A stretch of 64,000 bases of DNA from Lonicera japonica (GCA_021464415.1 CM038468.1:35576969-35640968), one strand, 5' to 3'; positions 12,876 through 24,409 are shown, counted from the first letter of the stretch. The notes: generated from the letters alone by a model not told the origin. Numbers and translations are program-made.

Positions 12876-13115
12876 GAATTGGTCTTCAAAAACAATTAAA
12901 ACCATCTTTTGTTTTTCCTGTGCAGAAGGCTTAAAAGGTATTTTTTTGTACTTTTAAAACTTTGATTTTCACTCATGTTTCTCCTTTATTTATGTCATAA
13001 TATGATACATATCCACGAATGGAATTGGTCTTTAAGAACGAAAAGGTATTTTTTATGTACTTTTCGGAACATTGATTTCACCCGTGATTCTATTTTGTTT
13101 ATGTTATGGTATGAT
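12876..13115. repeat. Tandem duplication of about 140 bp
   Basis: The tract starting gaattggtcttcaaaaac (about 12,877) and continuing through aaaggtatttttttgtactttt and ttatgtcataatatgat reappears in the same order from about 13,020 (gaattggtctttaagaac, aaaggtattttttatgtac, ttatgttatggtatgat). The copies are diverged and adjacent. The rest of 12,540-13,200 has no gene that I can recognise. A pyrimidine-rich leader-like stretch at 12,700-12,930 could be the orphan 5' end of a lost gene. Confidence 0.6.
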
Positions 13116-13205
13116 TCATTTCTATTTCGTTATTAATATACTTATACAACATGATGTGATTCGATGATAGATACAACAATTTACAAAACGATTGTATATA
13201 TAAGA

Positions 13206-13335
13206 AGAGCAATGCTACACTTACCGGGTATTCTTACCAGCATGCAATACATGGGTTGTACATTCACAAGATACATCAAGGGTACAACCCATTTAATCCA
13301 TCTGGTAAGAATAGGTGTTAAGAATTGTAGGTGAG
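13206..13335. mobile_element. Short MITE-like inverted repeat
   Basis: Left half reads ...attcttaccag...gggttgtac and right half gtacaaccc...ctggtaagaat, so the element can fold on itself. Its outer words (acacttaccggg / taggtgttaagaattgtagg) are looser. A relative lies at 14,690-14,806. Confidence 0.55.
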
Positions 13336-13608
13336 AAAAACAGTTTCCATATAAGAAATATGTCTTCTTTTTTTTGGCACTAACAAGAGTAAATTGAGAT
13401 TTCGACCGCCTCTTCTATTTTCACACCCATCTTTCCTTACAATAGAAGATTAAAACTTTCTTCTTTTTATTTTAGAATCTTTCCCCCTTTTGTCACTTGC
13501 GTATAATTGGTGAGAAATTTATGCTGTGTGTGGGAGTATAAGAGAGAAAAGAAAAAAAGAGAAAGTATCAATCCAGAAGGAAGAGAAAGGGAAAGAAAAG
13601 AAAATATT

Positions 13609-14275
13609 TTCTTTCTTTTGTTTGGGAGTTAAAGAAGGAAAACAATGTCACAATCTTTTGGTTAATTAGCAAAAATGACACCTAAAGTTTGACCAAAATC
13701 CCTCACTCGTTCCTAAAGTTCAATTTTCGGTTGAAGCATCCTTAAAATTTCTAATTTTGGTTAAAGCATCCTTAAAGTTTTTAATTTTGTTTAAAGCATC
13801 CAAAAATGCCCTTTAAAAGAGTGGGGCTTATGACAATCACGCGCGCTTTCCATCCATGTGTTTAACGGCGCATCCAGTGTAGGACGAGCAAGGGAAAATT
13901 AGAATATTTAAAGATGCTTCAACTACAAATTGAACTTTAGGGACGACCGAGGGATTTGTGTCAAATTATAGGGGTCATTTTTGCTATTTACCCCAATCTT
14001 TCCTTTGTGTTTGTGAGTTGAAAAGAAAATGAGAGAAAATATTGCCTTTTAAAGATTTGTTATATATTTTAAGGATAAAATTGTCAATACAGTAAGTTTT
14101 CATTAACAAAACTTTCTCTTCTCTCCGATTCTCTCCAATTTGGAGAGAATGATTTAAATAATTTTCTCTCCATTCCTCTCGTATTCTATCCGTAAAAAAC
14201 ACCCAACGAGAGAACGAATAAATTAACTCTCTCCCTTTCTCTCCAAATTGAAACTCCCAAACATGGGGTTAACGT
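13609..14275. mobile_element. MITE-like element, interrupted by a second MITE
   Basis: gtttgggagtt at 13,620-13,630 pairs with aactcccaaac at 14,252-14,262. The left side is rich in gagaaa and the right side in tttctctcc, as expected of long imperfect terminal inverted repeats. The 318-bp element at 13,668-13,985 sits inside it. The exact outer ends are uncertain. Confidence 0.5.
13668..13985. mobile_element. 318-bp MITE with long terminal inverted repeats
   Basis: The ends are AGCAAAAATGACACCTA and TAGGGGTCATTTTTGCT. Inverted similarity continues inward for about 75 bp (caaaatccctc / gagggatttgtg; gttgaagcatcc / gatgcttcaac). It encodes nothing. The flanking three bases are att on both sides, a possible short target duplication. 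It is nested in the larger inverted-repeat element around it. Confidence 0.75.
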
Positions 14276-14689
14276 TCTTTTATTTGCTTGCGTCTTTGCT
14301 CTTTAAATTACAAAATTAATTGGTTAAAAAAACTTTGTATCACCAATATTTCTATAGGGTTATTGTATTTTGATCAACGACTTCTTAGAGTTTATCCATG
14401 TTGTTAACTTAATACGCGTTGCCTATTAAATTTACCCACTTTATGGGATAAACTTACAAAAAAAATATTATTAATTAACTTTTAGATGTATTACTATTAA
14501 CTAAAATACTCAAAACTAATCCACAATCTAATTATATATCCACTAAATTAATTTCTTTCTCTGGCTTCCATACTTGATCACCTTCTTATTACATCAAACC
14601 ATAATTTTAAATTAAAACTTTTTCTAACAACCAATGAAAGACAACCTCCATAATAAACTCCTTACGCATATTTCGTAAAAGGAAAATGC

Positions 14690-14806
14690 TTTTCTTACGT
14701 TTAAATCTTACCACTTATTCTTATCGGGTGTATTATAAATATTATATCTTGTTAAAGTACAACACATATAATACACCTGGTAAAAAAATGTGGTTAGCGT
14801 GAGCTA
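14690..14806. mobile_element. Second copy of the short MITE-like family
   Basis: Shares the words cttaccacttattcttatcgg, taatacacctggtaa and the hairpin logic with 13,206-13,335, but is more diverged. Confidence 0.4.
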
Positions 14807-15021
14807 TAACCACATTTTCATGAATCCAATAAAACGGATATTTTGCTAGTTAATTATTTTCACAGCATTGCAAAAATATTACAAGTTATGGATCTAATCA
14901 GTCATAAATATAATTAACTAGAAGGATGTTTAGGTTAATGTGTCACAGTGTGATTTGGGATCTCATTCCCCTCCCCTGCTAGCCACTGCTCCAAATGAAT
15001 TGTGTTGTTGTTGTTGGGTTT

Positions 15022-15048
15022 TTATATATATATATATATATATATATT
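15022..15048. repeat. (TA)n microsatellite
   Basis: About twelve TA dinucleotides after a ttgttgttgttggg run. Similar (TA)n tracts lie near 7740, 12,521, 17,430, 23,026, 52,010, 56,240, 58,487, 61,662 and 62,382. Confidence 0.9.
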
Positions 15049-15737
15049 TATGGCTTTGTAAAAGTTTTCATTTCATTTTACTTTATTTTTATTTTATTTT
15101 ATGGATGAAATGTGTTGCAAAAGAAGTTTGAATTTTGAATGAAGCATAGAAAAGATAATGCACTTGTAATACATGGAAATATGGAATTGTCTTTGAATTA
15201 GGAAATTTATTTATTTCTATCTTTTTAAATTAGGAAAGTTAATGAAATTGTAAAAGTAAAAAAATAATAATTTATAACATACTAAATCAGGTGGATATTC
15301 TTCTATATTTTTAAAAGGTAGTTTTTGAGAAGTGTATTAAAAGATCCCATAAATTAATTAAGGGTGGATGGATAAAAAGATTACATGGATAGATACAAGA
15401 TTACCCATTTGCATAATAATTATAAGGTAATCTTAAGGTAAATTATACAAATTAATTGTGTTTTTTTTATGGCTTTATAAGTGTTTTTATTTTACTTTAT
15501 TTTATTTTATGGATGAAATGTGTTGCAAAAGAAGTTTGTTACCCACCATTGGTGGTTCTAGCCTTAAAAAAAAGGGAAAAAGGAAAAGAAGTTTGATTTT
15601 GAATGAAACAAAGAAAAGATAACGCATCTGTAATACATGGAATTAACTTTGAATTAGGAAATTTATTTATTTCTATCATTTTTTACATTAGGAAAAAATT
15701 GTAAAAGTAAAAAATTAAAAATTACTAGAAATTAGGT

Positions 15738-16435
15738 AGAAGGGCTTATTATACATTGATTTTTACCAAAAATCCAATGAATAATATTTTTTTGAATGAA
15801 GGGCTTATTTTTAATTGGTAATTTGAATGAATGGCCTATTTTTAATTGGTAATTAGTGTAAGAGGCCTATTTTGTTTTATATTTTAAATGAATGTATTTG
15901 AATAAATTTAAATATCATTTAATTAATAAAAATATGTTATGTATTACCTAAATTACCCCTTTTTATGAAATTTTCACAAAAACTATGGACTGCAAAGTTC
16001 ATATTGCAATAAAATATGAACTGCAAAGTTCATATTGCAGTGAAATATGTACTGCAATATGAACTTTGCACTAAAAATATGGACTGCAAAGTTCACATTG
16101 CAGTAAAATATGGACTGCAATATGAACTTTGCACTAAAAATATGGACTGCAAAGTTCACATTGCAGTGAAATATGGACTGCAAAGTTCACATTGCAGTGA
16201 AATATAGACTGCAAAGTTCATATTGCAGTCCATATTTTAATGCATATTGATATTTTTTTAGTTTATTTTAAGGGTTGGGATGTCATTTTATAATGAAAAA
16301 AAAAGACACATGTCATATTATCAATAAAATAAAAAATAGGCCCTTTATTTAAAAAAAAATTATTCCTTGGCCTTAGTGTGAAAATCTTTCTCTAATAAGC
16401 CCTTTTTTTTAATTGCCCCTAAAAATTAATTTTAC
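15738..16435. mobile_element. MITE-like insertion bearing a palindromic satellite
   Basis: It lies exactly where the second copy of the direct duplication is broken. The ends are loosely inverted: agaagggcttatta near 15,738 and taataagccctttttt near 16,400. The words ggcctatttttaattgg / aataggccctttatt repeat the theme. It encodes nothing. Confidence 0.5.
15983..16240. repeat. Palindromic minisatellite (ACTGCAAAGTTCATATTGCAGT units)
   Basis: Units of about 22 bp are separated by 12-15 bp linkers of the type gaaatatgg or aaaaatatgg. Each unit has 7-bp perfect inverted arms (ACTGCAA / TTGCAGT) around an 8-bp centre. At least two units occur in reverse orientation (tgcaatatgaactttgca at about 16,052 and 16,116), so the array is a mixture of direct and inverted copies. 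Open frames on both strands here are by-products of the repeat. Confidence 0.9.
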
Positions 16436-16600
16436 TATACTAAATCAGGTGGATATTCTTCTATATTTTTAAAAGTAGAGTGTTTTTTTTATTTATTTTT
16501 ATTTTTTTATTTTTTTAAGAAGTATATTAAAAGATCTCATAAATTAAGGGTGGATTTAATAGATACAAGATTACCCATTTGTATAATAATTATAGGGCCA

Positions 16601-18867
16601 TGTTAATATGTGTTCTAAGGGTACAAAGTTAAGTATTTATAAATAGAAAAAATTAGGTCTCAATGTACATTAAATTAAATACAAATTTCCATGCAAGAGA
16701 TTATCTTTCCATTCAATAGTTAACATATATCTTTATGGCACAATGCTAACATTTTTCATAATTATAAAGCGCATGTACATCACACAAACTAATGTTAAAA
16801 AATTACAAACCATATATAGAAATTCCTTGAAAAGACCTTGACACTGACATATATGATAAAAATGAAAAAATATACACCAATGGAGATGGCGTTAATACCT
16901 TTAGGCTATGTTTAACATGCCGAGTTAGGAGACATGATATGATTATATATTCTTGTCTCATATTCCGCGGCTGGTCTTTGTAGAAACTTATAAAGTGGGA
17001 ATACCCTAGTTCGTTCTTTCTAACAGAAAATTCCCATCCCTCAGAGTTTTGCCATGAGCGCAAAAATGAAGTTGGAAGTTTGTGATGATGATGATGATGC
17101 TGAAAAAACAAGTCTCAAGCCCCAGAATAGCCTTTCTCATGTGAGTAATCAGTCCTCTCATTTCACATAATTTTACATTTTAAAATCTACGTGGTAATTT
17201 GTTCCAAAGGTGCTATTTATTTTTAGAATAGTATTTTGCAATCTCAACCTTGCAATTCTTTATTTCTATATAATTTTCAAGATTTAAAAACCATTGTTCT
17301 GTATTTTATAGAGTAGGTCATAATATGTGCCAAACAGCTTATCAATGATTAAAAAAACATTTTAAATATTAGGCACACAATTACCCTCTACATTTTTAAG
17401 ATTAAAAAACTATATATTGCTCTTAGGATATATATATATATATATATAATTAGGTCGTATCCCATGTGAAATGCACAATTTTTTATCACTTATACATTTA
17501 TATTTTTAAGATTTAAAAACCATAGTCCCTTATTATATAAATATACCAGGGTATACTTGTGCCATCCGACACAGTAAAATAAATAATATCCGATAATAGG
17601 ATAAAAAAGAGTAATGTGTGACGAATTTAAATCAACAAATGTCAATTAGTCTATTTTGAGCCTATTCGCTAGCTTAATCTAACGTTTTGAACAACCGAAA
17701 CGTATGTTAAATATATTTTCATGCTGGAAAAACTAAAAGTAGATGAGATTGGACCAACTTGTTTTTAATTTTTTAAAGAATATTTTAATCATATTTTATG
17801 ATATTATTTTAATCTTGGTAACATAATTTTTTAACAAATTAAACTAAAGGTCAAATGTGAAATAATTCAATCACGTCCGTCAGTATGATTTGAAATTAGT
17901 CCAAAAATTAGATTGATGTACCATGAACACTCTTAAAAATGACAAAATGAGATGTCCAATAATGTTCGAACACATAAAGTATGTCCTTAAATATTACTCA
18001 ATAATTTTTCTTGATTGTTTTTAAATAATTCTATAGTCATGATGGATCTTGTTTAATTGATCTTGATATGTAAATTTTAAATATTAAATTTTTATTAAGT
18101 TTTGAATTTTTTATTTTAAGTTATGACATTTTTAATGTAGACAAAATTATTGGTGTATGAGCGTTTTAACTTTGATGTGACATCTTGACGTATGAGTAAA
18201 ACTCATCTAAGGGTGTAGAAGTAATGTCCACCATAACATGTGTATTTTTAACCATTAGATTCTTATATTTTTTTGAGAAAGTTTTTATCAAAGATGATGT
18301 TTTGTAATATATATACGAGTGTGTTTATGTATATATGAATTATGTCATAAACCGTGCCGAATGTACTATCTACCATTTCTCAAAAATAAAATAAAATAAT
18401 TTTATATACTATTTGCCTTTGAAAAAGTAACTTCAATTTAAACAACACAATTCTTTATCCCTTAAACATTTTTAAGATTCCAAAACCATATGCCTCTTAT
18501 TACATAGATTATGCTGTAACCCGTAACACACCCCCCCTCTCCCTCCCTCCATCCCTCCCTCAACTATTCAAAAAGTATCTTAAATTTCAACCACACACAT
18601 TTCTTTATCGCTTGTATATTCTTAAGATTCAAAACCATTGTCCAATTTTATATAAATTTCCTTCGATATGGTTGCAATAAAATGGGGTGAATTTAAAAAC
18701 AGGTAAGTGTAACACTCCACTTTCCCAGCTCTTTGTTAGATGTGTTAAATTTTCTTCTTGTTTTTATGTTAATGTCTATTGGGTGGTTCACATCGACAAT
18801 GTTTTGAAAAGCGCTAGGCAAGGATTAAGCGGATAGGCTACCTGGCCGAGTTTTTGTTTATTTACAT
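16601..18867. other. AT-rich intergenic sequence
   Basis: No convincing coding region. It contains simple-sequence tracts, including a C/CT-rich tract at 18,528-18,560, and recurring words such as 'atttttaagattcaaaaccat' at about 17,395, 17,505, 18,470 and 18,617. These suggest an old, degenerate tandem duplication of about 110-150 bp. Confidence 0.4.
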
Positions 18868-18869
18868 TA

Positions 18870-18871
<2 letters not shown>

Positions 18872-18939
<68 letters not shown>
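18872..18939. repeat. (TAA)n microsatellite
   Basis: About 22 uninterrupted TAA/AAT units. This creates a poly-tyrosine frame on the minus strand, which is not a gene. Confidence 0.97.
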
Positions 18940-18940
<1 letters not shown>

Positions 18941-20671
18941 TTTGTGGAACAAATATTTCTTATAATTCAATCATGAAAAAAATAACTTTTAAAACGAAAG
19001 CATTGAAAGAATTCACCATTCCCGCAGAATATCTAATCCACCAGAGTAGACGGCTGCCTAGCTAGGTCACTCTGCCTAGCACCTAGCCGGGGACTGATCG
19101 GCCCCTAAGCAAAGATTTCTAGAACACTACATATTGAATACTCAAAAACACGATTATACGAATCGCCTCCTCAAAAAATATCAAGACGTGTCATTTGAAT
19201 GCTGAATTTTGAACGTTCAATTGAGCATTTGAACATTGTTTGTTTCTTATTTAAATAAACATCCAGCAATATATTGCTCGTTTAATTAATTTAGATCTGA
19301 ATGCTGAATATATGTCATTTGACTGTTTCACCTCCTACTATATCTTCTAGTAGCCTCATCTGCCTACTGCTATTCCAGTGAAGGACTCTACCCCAAATTC
19401 TTTGAGCAAACCAACAACAAAAAGAAAATGATCTCAAATCACCTCGATCTTCAGTCTGTCTCTAGTCCTCGCGGCCCTATCTTTACAAACCAACTGAGAA
19501 TGAAACTACATCTGCAAATCGCATCTTTGTGGCACACAATCTTGCTCCATTGCACCATATATGTAGTGCCACGCCATTTCTTCTAATAGCATTACAAGCA
19601 AATCTAACAGCAAAAACCTTATTTGTAGTCAAAACACATTCAACCACATCTTCTGCATCCAGCCTAGGCTGATAAGGCGACCAAGCATTGATCATTGACG
19701 AGGATAAAATGATCATTAGAAACAAGCAAAGGCTTATTCCAGCCTGCATCATTAACAGAGTCTGCAACCTTATCCCCAACTTCACTAGCTGCGTCATAAT
19801 TATTCTAGACCCCCATCTTCACTAATGTGAAAATATCTTTCGAAACTTGTTTTGGAAGAACAAAAATACTTTACCAATAAGCTTCCACAACATTAAGAAC
19901 CGATATTGCTAATTGAAGACTGCCAGCATAACTCAAAGACTAGCTTGCTAGCTAGTCCAACTTGGGCTTCTGTTTAAAATCTTTTGTTTAATACTCTCAC
20001 AATCTCTTACATTCAGTCTAGGGGGATAAGAGGGACCGCCGAATATCTAACATGCAAGTTTTTCACTTCTATGGGTGTACAACTACTTAATACCCTCTTC
20101 ACATCATCAATAACACTGTCAATGAACATACTACTTTTGTGCAAATTTGGTCCGACCTCTGAACCATTCCCCTAACATACTAATAGCGTGCTAAATCAAC
20201 TCGAGAGATCTAAGATTAGCACCATGCTCAACAATTTTTCCTTTGTAATTACATGATACATAATTCTCATGAATGAAAAGAATAAGTCTGGGAATGGACT
20301 AATATTTCATAAGATTTAAGCCTTCTGAATGATGAATCCTGAATTTAATCATTATTATTTAGAAAACCTAAAAGATTAAAAAAACAAAAAAAATGCATAA
20401 TTATCATGAAATCTAAATACATAACATAAAACAGAAGCATAATTAAAATCTTCTTTGGTACAACCCGCATCACATATTCAGCAGTAAGAGGTGAGAACAA
20501 ACACCGATATTACCTCTCAATGGTGAATGCAGGATTTGGAAGAGGGAACACATGATCTCTATCTCTCTAGAATATGTTCATTACAAAATTTAAGCTTTGA
20601 TTATTCCAAACTGAATACATATAAACCGAGCATTACTTACTTTGTGTTCAATTTTTCATATGTTGTGACAG
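18940..20671. other. Region upstream of the F-box gene, no assigned gene
   Basis: The longest frame is on the minus strand at 19,483-19,797 (104 codons). It contains an amphipathic stretch (VVECVLTTNKVFAVRFACNA) but no domain that I recognise. A diverged echo of its context (tctagggggataagagg... at about 20,017) suggests local repetition. The frame may be a decayed repeat fragment. The 150 bp before 20,672 should hold the promoter, the 5' UTR and probably the first short exon of the F-box gene. Confidence 0.35.
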
Positions 20672-21664
20672 ATAGAAGTAAGAAAATGGGAGGATCTAAG
20701 CATGGATTGCTTGGTGAATATATTGGGGCGAGTGGGAATGGAATCCCTGATATTAGATATACCATTTGTGTGCAAGTCATGGTACAATGCTACTTTCAGT
20801 CCCCTTTGCTGGCAAAATCTTGATTTTTCTACAGTCACATTTTTTGGGGATTTCAAGCTTCATTTTAAACAAAGAGTAAGGTCTGAATTACGAGTACGGG
20901 GAAAATTCTGTTTTACTGGATTTGTTAAGTATGTACTCCTCCGTAGCGGTGGATCTGCCACAAAGATTGTCTTTCCTAGCCGCTGTAGACATGATGCACT
21001 GGTTCTTGCTGCTAATGTGTAAGTTATTCGCTTACATTTTTAACATGCATTTAATCTTCATTCATTTATGTTACATTGACCGTTTTGAGGTGAAAAAGAT
21101 GGCAAATTTTGACACACGAGGGCGACCTACGTATATATTTTAGATTATGTTTTTATGATTGTTTTTGTACACAGATGCCCTGCCTTAAAGATGTTGGAGT
21201 TACCGAATTTCACAGGATTAGAGCATGAGAAATTTAAAGTCCCTATACGCAACTGGGAAAACTTAGAGTCCTTGACACTCAAAAGCAGGTGGAATACGAT
21301 ACAAATCCTAAGGGAAATTGGTATTCACTGCAAGAACTTCGCGTCATTGAGCTTTAAAAAAACTGATATCGGTGAAAGTGAAGCGTTGGCTATTGTCACC
21401 AACGTGGCAAACATAAAGTCCTTAACTCTAAAGCAATGTGATATCAAGGGGGTGGATTTGGTGAAGATCTTGAAGGGCTGCAACCGACTTTCTTATTTTG
21501 ATATTAGCTACTGCAGTGTCTGTAATATAGACGATAGCGAGATGTTGGAACTTGCTTCTCGTATCGCTACTGTCAAATATATACCTCCCGAACGAGAACA
21601 AACCGTATTTGGAGACCGTCTCACACTTGGAGCTTGTTTCAGGCGTCTGTACGGTCAAATATGA
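20672..21664 (+). CDS. F-box/LRR protein, At3g48880-like
   Basis: This is the likely substrate-recruiting subunit of an SCF E3 ubiquitin ligase. The F-box binds SKP1/ASK and the leucine-rich repeats bind a target. Two exons are visible: 20,672-21,018 and 21,175-21,664. They are joined by a 156-bp intron with a GTAAGT donor and a ttgtacACAG acceptor, and the junction keeps frame (codon split GT/A). The reading starts KWEDLSMDCLVNILGRVGM and continues with PFVCKSWYNATFSPLCWQ, a canonical F-box. The LRR-like part includes CPALKMLELP, NWENLESLTL, CKNFASLSF, NIKSLTLKQCDIKG and CNRLSYFDIS. An in-frame TGA at 20,666 and a gtgacag acceptor at 20,669-20,671 indicate that the start codon lies in an upstream exon. 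If not, translation would begin at 20,702, in the middle of the F-box. The readable part is 278 codons, against about 309 for the Arabidopsis relative. The last 35 residues are unlike the family, and a duplicated tract overlaps the stop. The gene may be functional or a recent pseudogene. Confidence 0.85.
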
Positions 21665-21722
21665 AATACCTCCCAAACAAGAACTAATGTGATTTGGAAT
21701 TTAAGTCGGACTTGGAATGGCA
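21567..21722. repeat. 82-bp tandem duplication across the F-box stop codon
   Basis: The tract actgtcaaatat...acctcccgaacgagaac...gtatttggag...acttgg (from 21,568) recurs 82 bp downstream as acggtcaaatat...acctcccaaacaagaac...tgatttgga...acttgg (from 21,651). Since 82 is not a multiple of three, the second copy is out of frame and holds the stop. Confidence 0.75.
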
Positions 21723-23042
21723 GGTGAATGTAATTGGAGTCGAATGGAATTGCTGGAGGATATACATCCATATCGAATGTATTTGGATTTGGATTAACAT
21801 TCATGTGATACATTCTGTTTTGAAATGATTTTAAAAGTTTGTTGTTTTGATCTTTTCAGACGGTTGTAACAAAAATATGTGTCTATCTTTGTTGCGTAAA
21901 GAAACCGTCATGTGATGAGAGAGATTTAAGTATTGCAATGAAATCTTTTCCATGAAATAAACTTGTGAATTAATTCGCTAACTAAAACTTAGATTATAAC
22001 CAGAGGCGGAGTTAGGAATATTGTTCAGGGGGGCCAAAATAGTAACATTACAATTTTTTTTTGCATATACTATAATAAGGCATATGGTAAGTTTACATTT
22101 CGACAAGTGGAACTTACTCCTAGTATATTAAAATATTTCTCTAATCTATTTCTGAAAAGTTAAAAATGATGTACTAAAATTAATTATTTAGTTTGAAATA
22201 TTTAATTTTATTAAGTCAATATTCAACCTACTATAACCAACAAGCAAATATATTAATCTCAATATTAACTTATCAAATAACAATATAATAAGCAAATCAA
22301 CCTCAATAACAAAATTTAATATTAATATTTAACAATCTAATAAGTAAATGAACATTAATAAATAACAACCAACAAACACCTAAATTTTAATATTCAAAAT
22401 AATAATAATAAAAAATTAGTATAAGAAAGAAATTTGATTTAAGAGCTGCGGAAGAAGAAGAAGAAGAAGAAGAATGAAGCGGAGTGTGGAGCTGTCGAAT
22501 AATAAAAAGGGCCTCGGAAGAAATAGCTGCTAGCTGCTGTAGTGCTACTGCGGTCTATGGAAGTGCGGAACAATGAACAAGAATAATAGAAGAAGAAGCG
22601 GCAGAAAGAAATAAAAAGGGGCTGGACTGCTTATATAAAATCCTACCTAACTTATAATTACCAAACTCAACCCCGAACTAAGAGCGTTCATAAAGGCCTT
22701 CACCACTGAAGTTTTCTAATTATGCGAGCACTCCCCAACTTTCTACACTATTACACAAAAACCATGTACTCAGGAAAATTTTTGAAAAACAACCACCGCG
22801 GCCTTTGCCTGATAATAACACTTGGTGCTCTTTCCTCGAGAGTTAAAAATGGTTATTGTATAATATTTGAAAGCTTTTATATTGTTAGTGAATGTGTGAG
22901 GCTATAATTTAATCTTTTTGGACTTTAAAACAAAATAATAGACCTGGCTACATGCTCTTTTCACAAACACATGGGCCGATTCGTACGTTGTTCGATGTGA
23001 CAATTGCTATCCTTCTTCTAGACGTATATATATATATATATA
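21723..23042. other. 3' flank of the F-box gene and dispersed repeat remains
   Basis: No gene. At 22,003-22,045 the words agaggcggagttaggaat and ggggggccaaaatag match a phrase commonly seen in dispersed plant repeats. 22,451-22,473 is a (GAA)n tract, and a second purine-rich tract follows at 22,580-22,612. The last bases form a (TA)n stretch that abuts the gypsy LTR. Confidence 0.4.
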
Positions 23043-23891
23043 TGTTGGTGCTAAAAACTGAAAGGATATTTAGACCACACAGTCAAATGATCAGATCAAA
23101 TGATTGAGGTAATAAATGCAACAAACCCATGGAATCAAAGATATATGGAGGAGGTTAGCCTCGATGAAAATACGGGTTAGTCCTCCTTTGTGAAATAGAG
23201 CTAAAAGATTGGTTTGCTTTATATTAGTGATGAACAAACAACTATTACAAACTCACAAAAGTCTATCTAACTGTTCTATCCTCACAATGATACAATAAGA
23301 GTATGCTTGAGCTTTTAACTCTAGGAGCTCTACTGGGTGCTCTAAGCTTTTAACTCTCTCTTGTCTTCTTGCTATTGAATGTTGGATTCTCTGGTTTGCC
23401 TTGAGTTGTTAGGTTGTTGAAAGAAGTAAATGTTTCTTGTATATATATAACTAAAAGGAAACGTGTGGCCAGAGCCCCTAGAACAGGTCTGGGGCCATGC
23501 TTCTATCATCAACAACTTGGACCTTGCTTCTTCATGAATTTTGGCGCATTAAATGCAGTTAATGGGCATTTAATGAAGGTGAGGGAAGTTTTGTGTCTTC
23601 TGCAGAGTAGGTGGGAGTCGCCCATATCGTTTGTCAGCCATTCTGACATAGTGGCTAGGCGAGAACTCTAGATCTTGTTAAAAGAACTCTGGCCTCCAAG
23701 CTACGTAATTTGTTATGCATAATTAGTTCTTGAGCAAGTATTCAATTACTGACGAGCTCCGCTTTGCCTGTAGTACTAGGATAAAGCTCTTCAGAGCTTC
23801 TTTAATTACAACAGGGTAAGTTGCTATTGTGAGCGGCCACGTGTCAGCTTCTAGTTGGCTGGGTAAACTAGATTATTAATTTACATCATCA
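23043..23891 (-). repeat. Gypsy 3' LTR
   Basis: Plus-strand ends are TGTTGGTGCTAAAAAC and TTACATCATCA. On the coding (minus) strand this reads TGATGATG...CACCAACA. It matches 33,686-34,534 end to end with scattered substitutions and small compensating indels, which points to an insertion of some age. Confidence 0.92.
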
Positions 23892-24409
23892 ATTGCCCTT
23901 TATCCTTGCCATTTAGCTTAGAAGAGCTGATTGGGGATGATACATTCCAACCTTGGAGCTAGTAATAGTCCTTGGGCTCTGGAGCTTGGGCTATCCCAAG
24001 CTCGAATTCTTTATGAATGAGTGACGCCTATAATTTCCCATGTGTAGCGCTGGATTTATGTTTATCTCTTTTATCCCAAAGATTTTCCGTTTAGAGCTCC
24101 TTATGAGAGCATTAGTATTTGTAGAGATCGTGTCTCACTAGTTTCGCATTCCTTGGAGAATGTGTAGATGTGTGGTAGTGGGTCTTTGAGTGGACAATTA
24201 AGGCTTTGAGGTAACGGTTAGCTTCTCCCACACACCTTATATAATCTCTATTTCCTTAGATTTTTTTATTTTTTTTTTTATTTTTCACTTCTCGTTCTTT
24301 TGAACCCTAAGCACTTTAGAACTCGTAAAACCTTCATCTTTCTCGCTTTCTGCCATTCTGGAACAAACCTCCTTCAGAAAACTTCTTCAAGAGGTTTTCG
24401 AGTGTACCC

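Larger units (their letters stand above)
15050..16600. repeat. Direct duplication of about 380 bp, second copy split by an insertion
   Basis: Copy 1 runs 15,050-15,430. Copy 2 starts at 15,469 with the same words (atggcttt, ttttatggatgaaatgtgtt, gtaatacatgga, ggaaatttatttatttctat). It is interrupted at about 15,735 and resumes at about 16,438 with actaaatcaggtggatattc, ending near 16,600 (agatacaagattacccattt). The interrupting 700 bp is described separately. No gene is present. Confidence 0.7.

Noticed and set aside
15983..16207. Open frames on both strands with repeated NCKVHIAVKY-like and FHCNVNFAVH-like segments
   Set aside because: They are translations of the palindromic minisatellite; opposite-strand frames mirror each other because the units are self-complementary.
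16803..17111. 102-codon minus-strand frame with a His run
   Set aside because: The His run comes from a (GAT)n tract; no domain, no intron or promoter evidence.
18788..18970. Open frame with a long poly-Tyr run
   Set aside because: It is produced entirely by the (TAA)n microsatellite at 18,872-18,939.
19483..19797. 104-codon minus-strand frame considered as a host gene
   Set aside because: No domain recognised, no promoter or intron support, and related words are scattered nearby; kept only as an unassigned frame in the region description.
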